From RYN-230 sp963837515 (GTDB taxonomy: Bacteria; Actinomycetota; Actinomycetes; Streptosporangiales; Streptosporangiaceae), in the NCBI GenBank assembly GCA_963837515.1, contig CAWINT010000011.1, positions 1 through 64,000 of the forward strand: a stretch of DNA of 64,000 nt, given 5' to 3'. Below are positions 31,078-40,098 of the stretch, one piece after another; position 1 is the first letter of the stretch; each line of letters begins with the position of its first letter. Position numbers and translations under genes: made by a program. A model generated the notes under the pieces. The model was not told where the DNA came from. It saw only the letters and a program-made list of their open reading frames with translations, and searched no databases.

Positions 31078-32019
31078 TCAGCAGCGGCCCGCGTAGGCGC
31101 CGCTGGTGTAAGTCGTCCAAGGTGACCAGTTGCTGCCGTTGCCGGACATGATCACCGCGGCGCGTGCGTTGCCGTGCGGGTCGTACGTGGACAACGCGCC
31201 GTTGACCGGGTTGATCTGCCAGTAGCCGCGCTCCCCGACAGTGCCGGTGGCGTACTGGTTCCCGCCCGACTCGGCCATGGCGATCGAGGCCGCGGTCACC
31301 GCCACAGCGGGCGAGCCGCCGGCCGACTCCCAGAGCTGTTCCAGCCCCGAGCAGCTCAGGGTGCCGGCCAGGCCCGTGCCGCTGGTGCTGGCCACTTGGG
31401 TGGTAGCGGGCTGACTGGGACCGGCCGCCTGGCCCGCGCTGCCCGTCTGCCCACTGGCTTCGCCGCTGCTCGGCGCGGCGTGCCGCGGCGGGTAGCTGCT
31501 GGTCTGGGCGCTCAGCGTGGCGGTGGGCAGGTGCTGCGGCAGCTTCAGCTGCTGGCCCGGGTAGATCAACTGCGGATTGCCGATCTCCGAGTTGTTGGCC
31601 GTGTACAGCCCACGCCAGTCGTCAGCCAGGCCGTAGAAGCGCTGGGCGATCCCGGACAGGGTGTCCCCGGACTGGACGGTGTAGGTCCGCGCGGCGGTGG
31701 CGCTGCGTTCGGTGGCGCTGTGTTCAGTGGTGCCGCTGCGCGCGGCGGTGACGGCGGTCTCAGCGGCGTGCGACGGGAACTCCGCCGCGTCCAGGCGGGC
31801 GTGGTCCACGTGCTGGGCTGACGCCACGCTCGCGGCCGCGGCGGATCCGTCGATCTGGGGAACGGCCGCGGCGATGGCCCCGACGACGACAACGGCGGGT
31901 GCTGCCTTTCCCGCTGTCTGCGCGACCTTTTCCACCTGCGACGGTGCGGTGTGCTGCCCGGTCCGCCTGATCTTCCGTTTCCTGCGATGCCTGGATACTG
32001 AACTCACAAGGCTCCTCAC
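31078..32019 (-). CDS. Secreted LysM / lytic-transglycosylase-like protein
   Basis: A 313-residue protein. Basic N-terminus and a hydrophobic segment (about 38-55, APAVVVVGAIAAAVP) export it. LysM occupies about 111-160 (YTVQSGDTLSGIAQRFYG, NPQLIYPGQQLKLP). A Ser/Gly/Gln linker leads to a C-terminal domain (about 225-313) with LEQLWESAGG, AASIAMAESGGNQYATG, GYWQINPVNGALSTYDPHGN and SPWTTYTSGAYAGRC. AMAESGG...GYWQIN is the lysozyme-like/soluble lytic transglycosylase pattern, Glu being catalytic. It probably remodels peptidoglycan. Confidence 0.9.
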   Translation of the reverse strand: MRSLVSSVSRHRRKRKIRRTGQHTAPSQVEKVAQTAGKAAPAVVVVGAIAAAVPQIDGSAAAASVASAQHVDHARLDAAEFPSHAAETAVTAARSGTTEHSATERSATAARTYTVQSGDTLSGIAQRFYGLADDWRGLYTANNSEIGNPQLIYPGQQLKLPQHLPTATLSAQTSSYPPRHAAPSSGEASGQTGSAGQAAGPSQPATTQVASTSGTGLAGTLSCSGLEQLWESAGGSPAVAVTAASIAMAESGGNQYATGTVGERGYWQINPVNGALSTYDPHGNARAAVIMSGNGSNWSPWTTYTSGAYAGRC

Positions 32020-32242
32020 GACGGGGGGTACCCGGTTACTCGGCTTGCCGCACCTTTCTCCGGGCCTGACGGTGCACTGACGGCAGCATGCCAGGGCGGC
32101 CGGGCCGCCCGCAGTGGAATCGTGCAGAGAGCGCAGCAGGTCGGTGCGGTGGACAAACAGAACTAATCAGCTGTAACAGCAGCCAGCATCTGGCACATTG
32201 GCGACCGGCAGCGCGCGGAACGGCCGGCCACAATGGAGGGCG

Positions 32243-32857
32243 ATGGACCCTGCAGACGCGACCCCCGCGACCCCCGTGACCCCCGTGACCTCCGTGACCT
32301 CCGTGACCTCCGCGTCGCCCGGGCCGCCCGGGCCGCCCGGGCCGCCCGGGCCGCCCGGGCCGGCCAGGCCGGACCGCCGGAGTGGCCGGTTGCTGCTCAG
32401 GCCGGTCACGCCGGCGGTCGTCGGCGCGCTCGTCGGCGGGTGCCGCCTGGACGACTGGGCCGATGACTATCCGGCCGAGGATGACCTGATGATCGCGGGC
32501 CTGCTCGACCGGGCCGGACCAGCCGCCTGGTCCGGGGCCGACCCCACCTGGGGACATCGGCAGGTGATCGAGCGCTGGAGCGGGCTGGTCGTCGGCGGCA
32601 TCGGTTTCGCCGGCCCCCCGGAACACGGCACGGTGGAGGTCGGCTACGGCATCGTGCCGTCCCGCCGCGGCCGCGGCTACGCCACCGAGGCCGTGCAGCT
32701 CATGGCCGCCCTCGCCTGGCGGCACCCGGTGGTGACGGCGGTGCTGGCCCAGACCGCCCCGGGCAATTCGGCGTCCCAGCGAGTGCTGGAGAAGGCCGGG
32801 TTCCGGCGGGTCTCGGCCGGCCCGCAGATCTGCTACTGGCTCGACCGGGTCGGCTGA
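32243..32857 (+). CDS. GNAT acetyltransferase with low-complexity N-terminus
   Basis: About 204 residues. The catalytic part, from about residue 45, is a RimJ/RimL-like GNAT: GRLLLRPVTPAVVGALVGG, IGGIGFAGPPEHGTVEVGYG, VPSRRGRGYATEAVQLMAAL (acetyl-CoA loop RRGRGYA) and NSASQRVLEKAGFRRVSAG. The first 40 residues are encoded by simple repeats: Thr/Pro/Val repeats, then five Gly-Pro-Pro triplets, collagen-like. That segment is probably a recent expansion of the DNA repeat rather than a domain. Substrate unknown. It is divergent from the LysM gene. Confidence 0.82.
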   Translation: MDPADATPATPVTPVTSVTSVTSASPGPPGPPGPPGPPGPARPDRRSGRLLLRPVTPAVVGALVGGCRLDDWADDYPAEDDLMIAGLLDRAGPAAWSGADPTWGHRQVIERWSGLVVGGIGFAGPPEHGTVEVGYGIVPSRRGRGYATEAVQLMAALAWRHPVVTAVLAQTAPGNSASQRVLEKAGFRRVSAGPQICYWLDRVG

Positions 32858-32915
32858 GCCCGTCGGAGCCGGGGCCGTCCAGAGTGGCGCGGTCCGCCCG
32901 GTGGCACGGTGGTGA

Positions 32916-33860
32916 TCAGCCGCTGGACAGCGTGCCCGTCCCCGGTGCTTTGTTCGGGCCGTTCGGTGCCCAGGTCATGTCGAGTTCGGAACCGGTGAGG
33001 GAGAGGGACAGCGCCGCCGTCTTGGCGCAGCCGGTGCCCGTACCGTTCGTGTTGACGTGCGCCGTCATCGTGCTGCTGGCCGTGCCGGTGATGTGCAGCG
33101 CGCCGGAGCAGCCTAACGAGGGCGCGCTGTAGCTGCCCTGGTTCCCGGACTCGGGGATTACCAGTTCCACCGTCCAGCGGCTGGTGGTCCAGCCGGGTTC
33201 GCTGACGGTGCCGTCCCAGGTGCCGCCGAAGGCGGCCCGCCCGGTCAGCGGCGGCGTCGCTGTCGGCACCGGCCCGGGGGCCGGCGTGGCCGGGGCGGGC
33301 GAGTTCGGTGCGCCCGGGGAAGTCGTCGCCCCGTCCGGGGCCGGATAGCGTGCGGTTGCCCGCAGTCGCTTGGCGGAACCCGGCGTGTTACGGCCGCCCA
33401 GAGTGCGGCGGCCCCGGATCCGGGATGAGCCTGGAACGAATGGCTGCCCGGCCGCGGGTGGCGGCCTGAGCCGCCGCCCGGACGGCCCAGTTCCTGGCCG
33501 GAGCATAGCGGTGGTACCGGCCGCGGCGATCAGCGCGGCGATGACCGCGGCCACGGCCGCCTTCCTCCGGCGGATGGCCCGGTGGCGGTCGGCTGCGTCC
33601 GGCTGAGGGGTGTCTCTTTCGGCCTGGCCAGCAGGGTCTGGTAGCACCGGGTCGGCGCGCGCGGCGTGGGCCGGGTCTAACCCGGGAGAGTTGGCCGGGG
33701 TGGTTCCACCCGAAGCTACCGGGACGGGGCCGCCCACCTCGATGGCCAGCTGGGCCGCGCCGTCGGCGAGAGCCCACTTCGCCAGCCCGGCCCCGGACGG
33801 GCCGCCTGTGCCGCTCCCCGTGGCACTGGCCCAGGTCCAGTCGCCGTTCAGCCGGCTCCG
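32916..33860 (-). pseudogene. C-terminal half of the Ser/Thr kinase, displaced by a frameshift
   Basis: In a frame one base off the kinase frame, this segment encodes a linker (NGDWTWASATGSGTGGPSG, LALADGAAQLAIEVGGPVPV-like), a basic stop-transfer and one membrane helix (RRRKAAVAAVIAALIAAAG) and a Thr/Ser/Gly-rich extracellular beta domain ending before 32916 (AFGGTWDGTVSEPGW, GCSGALHITGTASS, ELDMTWAPNGPN). It is what a receptor kinase should have after its kinase domain, but the kinase frame runs past it into nonsense. The upstream boundary (about 33840-33900) is approximate. It may be a true mutation or an assembly error. Confidence 0.6.
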
Positions 33861-34881
33861 GTGGCTCCGCCGCCCGGCCAGTCCCCGCTGCCGCCCCGCC
33901 CGGCACTTCGGCCCCGCCGGGCCGGCCGGCGGGCGGGCTGGCAGCGGGCGGGCTGGCTGTGGCCGGGCTGGCAGCGGGCGGGCCTGGTTCCTTCGGTGCG
34001 ACGTTCGGGGACGCGGCCGCCGCGGCCGCGGAGATGGCGGCGGGCAGCCACGGGCGCTCGAAGGACAGTACGCCACCAGCCAGGTCCCGGCACGTATCGA
34101 TGATGTCCCCAGGCCCGGGACGCTGGCTGGGGTCCTTGGCCAGGCAGCGCTCGATCAGCCTGCACAGGTCCGGCGGGCACCCGTCCAGCCTGGGCGCCTC
34201 GTTAAGCACCCGGCTGAGCACGGCGAGCGCATGATCGCTACCGAACGGCGGTCGGCCGGTACTGGCGTAGCCCGCCAGCGAGCCGAGCGCGAACACGTCC
34301 ACCGCAGACGTGCTGCCGTGGCACCCGGCCTGCTCCGGCGCCATGAACCGGGGTGAGCCGACCCGGATCCCGCCCGCGGTGATGGCGGCCGCGGCCGCGG
34401 TCCGGGCGATCCCGAAGTCGATCACCCGCGGGCCGTCGGCGGCCAGGATCACGTTGGACGGCTTGAGGTCACGGTGCACGATGCCGGCCGCGTGGATCGC
34501 CTGGAGCGCTTCGGCGATGCCCGCTGTCAGCAGAATCACGGTGTCCCGGGGGAGCGGGCCGCATTCCGAGACGGCCTGCCGCAGCGACGGCCCGGGCACA
34601 TAGGAGATGGCCAGCCAGGGTTGCGGCGCGTCCGGGTCGGCGTCCAGCACCTGCGCGGTGAACAGGCCGTGCACCCGCTGGGCGGCCGCCACCTCCTGCC
34701 GGAACCGGGCGCGGAAGTGCTCATCGTCACCGAACTCGGCCCGCACCATCTTGAGCGCCAGCCGCCGGCCCGCTGGGGTGATGGCCAGATAGACCTGACC
34801 CATGCCACCGGTGCCCAGCCGGGCGCGCAGCCGGTAGCCGCCCACCTGACGGGGATCGTCACTGGCCAGCGGCTCAGCCAC
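33388..34881 (-). CDS. Ser/Thr protein kinase (Hanks type), probably frameshifted after the kinase domain
   Basis: A 497-residue frame. Residues 16-270 are a full Hanks kinase: LGTGGMGQVY (residues 22-31), K44 in RLALKMV, GIVHRDLKPSNVIL, RVIDFGIARTA, GSPRFMAPEQAG and LAKDPSQRPGPGDII. After about residue 330 the frame turns to Arg/Gly-rich shadow, while the neighbouring frame carries a linker, membrane helix and extracellular domain (see 32916-33860). The intact gene would encode about 650 residues. ATG 34881 follows the CDS-free interval shared with the truncated methyltransferase. No phosphorylation target can be guessed. Confidence 0.85.
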   Translation of the reverse strand: MAEPLASDDPRQVGGYRLRARLGTGGMGQVYLAITPAGRRLALKMVRAEFGDDEHFRARFRQEVAAAQRVHGLFTAQVLDADPDAPQPWLAISYVPGPSLRQAVSECGPLPRDTVILLTAGIAEALQAIHAAGIVHRDLKPSNVILAADGPRVIDFGIARTAAAAAITAGGIRVGSPRFMAPEQAGCHGSTSAVDVFALGSLAGYASTGRPPFGSDHALAVLSRVLNEAPRLDGCPPDLCRLIERCLAKDPSQRPGPGDIIDTCRDLAGGVLSFERPWLPAAISAAAAAASPNVAPKEPGPPAASPATASPPAASPPAGRPGGAEVPGGAAAGTGRAAEPPEPAERRLDLGQCHGERHRRPVRGRAGEVGSRRRRGPAGHRGGRPRPGSFGWNHPGQLSRVRPGPRRARRPGATRPCWPGRKRHPSAGRSRPPPGHPPEEGGRGRGHRRADRRGRYHRYAPARNWAVRAAAQAATRGRAAIRSRLIPDPGPPHSGRP

Positions 34882-35155
34882 CGAAAATCACCCGCCTTCA
34901 GCCTAGGAGGCAGCAGGTCCGCGGCCGTCATGGCCGGTCAACTAGGGTCGGCCACGCCGGTAACGCGGGCGCGGCAGCGCCAGGCCCGGCTGCGTCATGC
35001 CATTCCAGGTCCGCCAGGTTAATCTGCTTGCGTTCGATACCGTTCGGTAACCCATGGTCGTTACCGCTCTGCGATCTGAGCGGGTGGCCGGAACACTTCC
35101 GGCTTCATCCGGCATTTCGGCCAGCAGGAAAAACCGTTGCCTGGGCCGGCGAATG
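34882..35155. other. Intergenic region upstream of the kinase gene
   Basis: About 270 bp without coding character. It should contain the kinase promoter (minus strand). An AT-rich stretch occurs near 35010-35060. No palindrome or RNA motif was recognised. Confidence 0.4.
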
Positions 35156-35729
35156 CTACGGGGCGGCTGCTGGCTCGTAGACGCTGATGTGCCGCCAGCT
35201 GGCGGCGGTGTAGGGCTCGCCGTTCCAGCCTCCCCAGCGTTCGCGCAGCCGGAGCCCGGCGATACGGGCCATCAGGTCGAACTCAGGCGCACCGGCCAGC
35301 CGCAGGCTGATTGGTGCGAGGATGATTCCGTCGGCACTGATGCGGACGTGATTGTTGTCGAGAATCTGGGTCACCGGATCGTAGTGGCAGACGCCGATCA
35401 TGACATGATCGGCCGCGATGCGCTCGGCGTCAACGAACTGGCCGCCCGGGCGGGCGGGGGCGGTGGGTACCCGGCATTCGAGGACGAACACGCCGCCCTC
35501 GGCGAGGTGACGGGCGGCGTTTTGGAAGCAGCGGACCTGGTCGTCTTGGCTGAGCAAGTTGCCGATGGTGTTGTAGACGAGGTAGGCCAGCCCGTAGCGG
35601 CGCCCGGTGCAGGCACGGGACATGTCCCCGATGATCACTTCGGGGGTGTTCCCGCCGGGCTTTTCGCGCATCCGGTCGATCATGTCCTGGGACAGCTCGA
35701 TGCCGTCCACGCCGGCCAGGTAGATACGT
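35156..35729 (-). pseudogene. N-terminally truncated class I SAM-dependent methyltransferase
   Basis: The frame reads GVDGIELSQDMIDRMREKP (motif II region, acidic residue after strand beta-2), YGLAYLVYNTIGNLLSQDDQ (motif IV/post-IV) and GGVFVLECRVP (motif VI), then the C-terminal strands, about 184 residues. The glycine-rich SAM-binding motif I that should precede it is missing, because a TGA stop stands at 35730-35732. A GTG at 35710 could start translation, but the product could not bind SAM normally. Upstream DNA shows no matching N-terminus in other frames, so a deletion is more likely than a frameshift. Confidence 0.7.
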
Positions 35730-35897
35730 CATCGTCACGATCCGGCACGCCCCGGCTTAGCCACATCATCGACCACATGGACGTCGCGAGCGGGGGCCAT
35801 CCGGCCGTAACCGCACCGGGACGGGAGATGAGCCGCCCGCCTCCCGACGACCCAGGTCGGCCAGAAATAGTCCGAGGCGAACGCGGCGGCGGCCATG

Positions 35898-36173
35898 ATG
35901 CCGTACCACAGCTACCAGGTGTTCCAGGCACAGCGCCCACAATCCGCTGCCGTGCAGCGGGCCGCGGATGCCCGCCGCGGCGAGCTCGCCGCGGCCGTGT
36001 TCCGGTCGCTCACGGCGGTTACAGCTCAGCTGCCCATCATGGTGGCCATGCTGCGCCGCCGACCGTCTCGCCGAGCACCGCGCTGGAGCCGTAGCGGTGC
36101 GGCCGGGAGATGGCCGATCATCGACCTGTATTCGATGTGCGACGATCGGGGTGACGAGGTTGGCGGAGGATAG
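35898..36173 (+). CDS. Possible small conserved protein of unknown function
   Basis: Begins MPYHSYQVFQAQRPQSAAVQ and continues RAADARRGELAAAVFRSLTA. The YHSYQ...QRAAD.R.GELAAAV pattern recalls short actinomycete hypotheticals. Beyond about residue 50 the sequence becomes Arg-rich and runs into the tRNA-Ser gene by 13 bp, so the true end may be lost. No clear ribosome site. ATG at 35895 is an alternative start. Confidence 0.35.
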   Translation: MPYHSYQVFQAQRPQSAAVQRAADARRGELAAAVFRSLTAVTAQLPIMVAMLRRRPSRRAPRWSRSGAAGRWPIIDLYSMCDDRGDEVGGG

Positions 36174-36248
36174 GAGATTCGAACTCCTGAGGGGTTGCCC
36201 CCAACACGCTTTCCAAGCGTGCGCCCTAGGCCACTAGGCGAATCCTCC
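36161..36248 (-). tRNA. tRNA-Ser (GGA)
   Basis: Minus strand. Acceptor arms GGAGGAT and ATCCTCC pair perfectly (36242-36248 with 36165-36171), G discriminator, CCA encoded. The anticodon loop TTGGAAA in stem CACGC/GCGTG gives GGA. A long variable arm (GGGGGCAACCCC) and T-arm AGGAGTTCGAATCTCCT are present. It is directly upstream of the SRP RNA and dnaX but on the opposite strand. Confidence 0.97.
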
Positions 36249-36339
36249 GCGGCAAGCTTACCGGTGCCGGGGACCCGGTGTGGCCCCGCCGGGACCGGAT
36301 GGGCACGACTGGGTCGCGGTCATGGCTACACTGGTCGGC

Positions 36340-36427
36340 GACCCCCCGCACGGCGCTTACCCCGCCAACTCCCCCAGGGCCGGAAGGCAGCAAGGGTACG
36401 CGGGCTCTGGCGGGTGTGCGGGGGGTC
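36340..36427 (+). ncRNA. ffs: Signal recognition particle RNA, small bacterial type (4.5S-like)
   Basis: The two ends GACCCCCCGCAC (36340-36351) and GTGCGGGGGGTC (36416-36427) pair perfectly as the closing helix. The apex contains GGGCCGGAAGGCAGCAAGGG, the SRP domain IV hairpin with GGAA tetraloop and asymmetric loop that bind Ffh. Position between tRNA-Ser and dnaX is conserved in actinomycetes. Confidence 0.95.
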
Positions 36428-36513
36428 CTTATCCGGCACCGCGAGGGTCCGGCCGGGCTAACCCCGGGGCCCCCAGTCCGGTACCGCTAACCCGGCACCG
36501 CGAGGGTGAGGTC

Positions 36514-38670
36514 ATGACCGGCGACGTGCCCAGCACCGTTCCAGTGGACCCGGACCGGCCCGGTGGGCCGCCGCCCCGCCTGGCGCTCTACCGCCGGTAC
36601 CGGCCCGCCACCTTCGCGGACGTGCGCGGTCAGGACCACGTCACCGAGCCGCTCCAGCAGGCGCTGCGCACCGGACGGGTGCACCACGCCTACCTGTTCA
36701 GCGGCCCGCGCGGCTGCGGCAAGACGTCCAGTGCCCGGATCCTGGCCCGCTCGCTGAACTGCGTGGAGGGACCCACCCCGGACCCGTGCGGCAAGTGCGA
36801 GTCGTGTGTCGCGCTGGCGCCCGACGGGCCAGGCAGCCTGGACGTGATCGAGATCGACGCCGCCTCGCACGGCGGCGTGGACGATGCGCGGGATCTGCGC
36901 GAGCGGGCGTTCTACGCGCCGGTGTCCGGCCGGTTCAAGATCTACATCATCGATGAGGCGCACATGGTGACGCGGGAGGGGTTCAACGCCCTCCTCAAGC
37001 TCGTCGAGGAACCGCCGCCGCACCTCAAGTTCGTCTTCGCCACCACCGAGCCGGAGAAGGTGATCGCGACCATCCGGTCGCGTACCCACCACTACCCGTT
37101 CCGCCTGGTGCCCCCGGCGATCCTGCGTGATCTGCTGGAGCAGATCCTGGCCGCGGAGCAGATCTCGTTCGAGCCGACCGTGCTGCCGCTCGTGGTCCGG
37201 GCCGGGGCCGGCTCGGTACGGGACTCCCTGTCCGTGCTCGACCAGCTGCTGGCTGGCGCGGGTGAGGACGGGCTGCGCTACGACCGGACCGTGGCCCTGC
37301 TCGGCTACACCGACGACACCCTGCTGGACGAGGTCGCGGAGGCGTTCTCGGACGGTGACGGCGCGGCCGTGTTCCGCGCGGTCAACCGGGTGGTCGAGGG
37401 TGGCCACGACCCGCGCCGCTTTGCCGCCGACCTGCTGGACCGGTTCCGCGACCTGATTGTGCTGGAGGCCGTGCCCGGCGCGGCCCAGACCGGGCTGCTT
37501 GACATCCCCGCCGACCGGCTGGACCGGATGACCGAGCAGGCGGGCCGGTTCGGCCCGGCCGAGCTGACCCGGGCCGCGGAGATCGTCAGCGAGGGCCTGA
37601 TCCAGATGCGCGGTGCGACCTCGCCGCGGCTGCTGCTGGAACTCATGTGCGCGCAGATCCTGCTGCCCGGTGCCAGCACCGGCGAGAAAGCGCTGCTGGC
37701 CCGGCTGGAACGGCTGGAACGGCGGCTGGAGGACGGAGCCGTCCCGGCCGCCGGGCGGCCCGGGCTGAACGGTGGCGAGACCGCTCCGGCGGCACAGCCT
37801 GCGCAGCCGGCCACGCCAGCGGCGTCCGGTGCGGCCGCCGCCCGCGCCGCACTGGCCCGTACCGCACCTCCCGCACCCCCGGCAGCCACAGGCCAGGGGG
37901 CACCTGGCCAGGGGGCACCTGGTCAGGGGGCACCCGGCCAGGAGAGAAGGGAGCGTGGGTCCGTCCCGGCGGGTGGGGCCCGCCAGGCACCAGGTACCCC
38001 GGTCCGGGACCGTGCGGCCGAGCCGCCGCGCGCCGAGCCGCCGCGGCCGGCTACGCCTAGCCCGGAACACGCTCCCGCCCAGCCGCAGTCCCGCCCGGAA
38101 CCGGCTGCGCCTAGCCCGGAACACGCTCCCGCCCGGCCGCCCGCCGCCCGGGACCAGGCCGCCCGGCCGGACGGCCCGCCCACCACCAGCCTGATCCAGC
38201 AGCGCTGGCCGCAGATCCTGGACGCGGTCAAGAGCCAGCGCCGGGTGGCCTGGATGCTGCTCAGCTCGGCCACCGTGCACTCGGTCGAAGACGGTGCCCT
38301 GATCGTGCTGTTCGCCGGGGAAGGCCAAGTCAAAGGGTTCGTCACCGGCGGGTACGACCAGGACCTGGCAGGCGTGCTCCAGACGGTGCTCGGCAGCCCG
38401 CTGCGGGTCAAGGCGATGTCCGCCGCCCAGCTGGCGGCCATGCCGGGGGCGCCGCGCAGCGACCACCGCGGCCCGGATGAGCTGAGCGCGCGGGCCCCGG
38501 CGGTGGTTCAGCAGGACAGCGTCCCGCCACGGCCTGACCTCGAACCGCCGGGCGAGCTGTCGGATGAGGCCCGGTACGACAGCGAACCGGTAGCACCAGC
38601 CAGCAACGGCCTGACCGGGATGGACCTGATCAAGCGTGAGCTCGGCGGGGAGATCATCGACGAGACCTGA
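36514..38670 (+). CDS. dnaX: DNA polymerase III gamma/tau subunit
   Basis: About 718 residues. The clamp-loader ATPase is complete: ALYRRYRPATFADVRGQDHV, Walker A FSGPRGCGKTSSARILA, the four-Cys zinc module (CVEGPTPDPCGKCESC), Walker B YIIDEAHM, and ATTEPEKVIATIRSRTHHYPF with the sensor region. Domain III ends near residue 390. A Pro/Ala/Gln-rich linker with repeated GQGAPGQGAP follows, then a C-terminal tau-like domain (TTSLIQQRWPQILDAVKSQR, LIVLFAGEGQVKGFV). ATG 36514 has a GAGGGTGAGG site. It heads the dnaX-ybaB-recR block. Confidence 0.96.
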   Translation: MTGDVPSTVPVDPDRPGGPPPRLALYRRYRPATFADVRGQDHVTEPLQQALRTGRVHHAYLFSGPRGCGKTSSARILARSLNCVEGPTPDPCGKCESCVALAPDGPGSLDVIEIDAASHGGVDDARDLRERAFYAPVSGRFKIYIIDEAHMVTREGFNALLKLVEEPPPHLKFVFATTEPEKVIATIRSRTHHYPFRLVPPAILRDLLEQILAAEQISFEPTVLPLVVRAGAGSVRDSLSVLDQLLAGAGEDGLRYDRTVALLGYTDDTLLDEVAEAFSDGDGAAVFRAVNRVVEGGHDPRRFAADLLDRFRDLIVLEAVPGAAQTGLLDIPADRLDRMTEQAGRFGPAELTRAAEIVSEGLIQMRGATSPRLLLELMCAQILLPGASTGEKALLARLERLERRLEDGAVPAAGRPGLNGGETAPAAQPAQPATPAASGAAAARAALARTAPPAPPAATGQGAPGQGAPGQGAPGQERRERGSVPAGGARQAPGTPVRDRAAEPPRAEPPRPATPSPEHAPAQPQSRPEPAAPSPEHAPARPPAARDQAARPDGPPTTSLIQQRWPQILDAVKSQRRVAWMLLSSATVHSVEDGALIVLFAGEGQVKGFVTGGYDQDLAGVLQTVLGSPLRVKAMSAAQLAAMPGAPRSDHRGPDELSARAPAVVQQDSVPPRPDLEPPGELSDEARYDSEPVAPASNGLTGMDLIKRELGGEIIDET

Positions 38671-38830
38671 CCCGGCCGGTCCACCTTTGTACTCTCCGGC
38701 GTGCGGTACTCTCCGGCGTGCGGTGCTTCCAGCACGGCCCGCAGGCCGTAGGGTTGACAGCGACAGGCTCCGCGGGCCGCCCGGGCCGGGCGGCTGGCGG
38801 GCACCCCCAGCCGCGCAGGTGCGGCGCGAG

Positions 38831-39352
38831 ATGACGGTTCCGGGTGAGGGCAGCGTGGACCCTGGCGGCCAGATCGATATGCAGCAACTGCTCGCGGCCG
38901 CGCAGCAGATGCAGGACCAGCTCATGAACGCACAGCAGGAACTCGCTGACGCGGTCGTCGAGGGCAGCGCTGGCGGCGGCCTGGTGAAGGCGAAGGTCAA
39001 CGGGCAGGGTGACCTGGTGGACCTGACCATCAGCCCGGCCGTCATCGAGCCCACCGACCCGGCAGAGACCGCGCAGACGGTCGCCGACCTGGTCCTGGCG
39101 GCCGTCCGTGACGCCTACCGGGCCGCGTCCGAGCTGCAGCAGGAGAAGATGGGGCCGCTTGCGTCCGGCATCGGCGGGCTCGGCGGGGCGGTCGGGGACG
39201 CGACCGGGCTGCCCGGCATCCCGGGCATCGGGGATTTCCCCGGCCAGCCGCATGGCGGCGAGCCGCGCGGCGGCCGCCTCCCCGGCGACGACGCTCCCGG
39301 CGGCGACCTGCCCCATGGCGACCTGCCTGGCGGTGGTGACCTGCGTGGCTGA
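38831..39352 (+). CDS. YbaB/EbfC-family nucleoid-associated protein
   Basis: About 173 residues. The core is YbaB: QQLLAAAQQMQDQLMNAQQEL, VVEGSAGGGLVKAKVNGQGD, LTISPAVIEPTDPAETAQTV, then LVLAAVRDAYRAASELQQEKM. YbaB dimers bind DNA and often sit beside recR. The last 65 residues, rich in Gly/Pro/Asp with GD(L/A)PxGD repeats, are an unusual extension. ATG 38831 follows GCGAG. recR begins 5 bp after its stop. Confidence 0.92.
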   Translation: MTVPGEGSVDPGGQIDMQQLLAAAQQMQDQLMNAQQELADAVVEGSAGGGLVKAKVNGQGDLVDLTISPAVIEPTDPAETAQTVADLVLAAVRDAYRAASELQQEKMGPLASGIGGLGGAVGDATGLPGIPGIGDFPGQPHGGEPRGGRLPGDDAPGGDLPHGDLPGGGDLRG

Positions 39353-39357
39353 CGCCG

Positions 39358-39957
39358 GTGTATGAGGGGATCGTCCAGAGTCTGATCGACGAGCTCGGCC
39401 GGCTGCCGGGCGTCGGTCCGAAGAGCGCGCAGCGGATCGCGTTCCACCTGCTGGCCGCGGACCCCGCTGACGTGCGCCGGCTGGCGGCTGTGCTGGTCGA
39501 GGTGACGGAGAAGGTCCGGTTCTGCCGGGTCTGCGGCAACGTGGCCGAGGAAGAGGAGTGCCGGATCTGCCGCGACCCACGCCGCGACCCGGCGGTCATC
39601 TGCGTGGTGGAGGAGCCCAAGGATGTGGCCGCCATCGAGAAGATCCGCGAATTCCGCGGCCGGTACCACGTACTGGGCGGCGCGATCAGCCCGATCGACG
39701 GGATCGGCCCGGAGGACCTGCGGATCCGGGAGCTGATGGCGCGGCTGGCGGACGGCAGCATAACCGAGCTGATCCTGGCCACCGACCCCAACCTGGAGGG
39801 TGAGGCTACCGCGACCTACCTGGCGCGGCTGGTCAAGCCGCTGGGGATCCGGGTGACCCGGCCGGCCAGCGGGCTGCCGGTCGGCGGTGACCTGGAGTAC
39901 GCCGACGAGGTCACGCTGGGCCGGGCGTTCGAGGGGCGGAGGCTGCTGGATGTGTGA
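39358..39957 (+). CDS. recR: Recombination protein RecR
   Basis: A 199-residue RecR. Helix-hairpin-helix (LIDELGRLPGVGPKSAQRIA), zinc finger (CRVCGNVAEEEECRIC plus following residues), Toprim (ICVVEEPKDVAAIEK, GGAISPIDGIGPEDL, ATDPNLEGEATATYLA) and C-terminal region are all standard. It acts with RecF/RecO in gap repair. GTG start at 39358, 5 bp after ybaB, so coupled. Confidence 0.96.
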   Translation: MYEGIVQSLIDELGRLPGVGPKSAQRIAFHLLAADPADVRRLAAVLVEVTEKVRFCRVCGNVAEEEECRICRDPRRDPAVICVVEEPKDVAAIEKIREFRGRYHVLGGAISPIDGIGPEDLRIRELMARLADGSITELILATDPNLEGEATATYLARLVKPLGIRVTRPASGLPVGGDLEYADEVTLGRAFEGRRLLDV

Positions 39958-40098
39958 CGGACCCGGGCCGCACCGGGCGGCCCGGCCTGGCCTCATGTCC
40001 CGGCGTGTCCCCGGCAAGTTCGGATGGCCCCGGGCAGGCCGGGACTTCGGCAGCGGGGCCGCGGGCCACCGCGCGGTACAACACCTGCGAGGACACCG

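Noticed and set aside
30893..31120. 75-residue minus-strand frame between the ParB-like and LysM genes
   Set aside because: Only the last 25 residues look protein-like; the rest crosses the terminator hairpin. Kept only as a note on that interval.
32020..32200. Possible riboswitch upstream of the LysM/transglycosylase gene
   Set aside because: The leader is long enough, but no conserved core of a known cell-wall-gene riboswitch could be matched.
36487..39054. 855-residue minus-strand frame opposite dnaX
   Set aside because: Shadow of dnaX and ybaB, whose motifs are complete on the plus strand.
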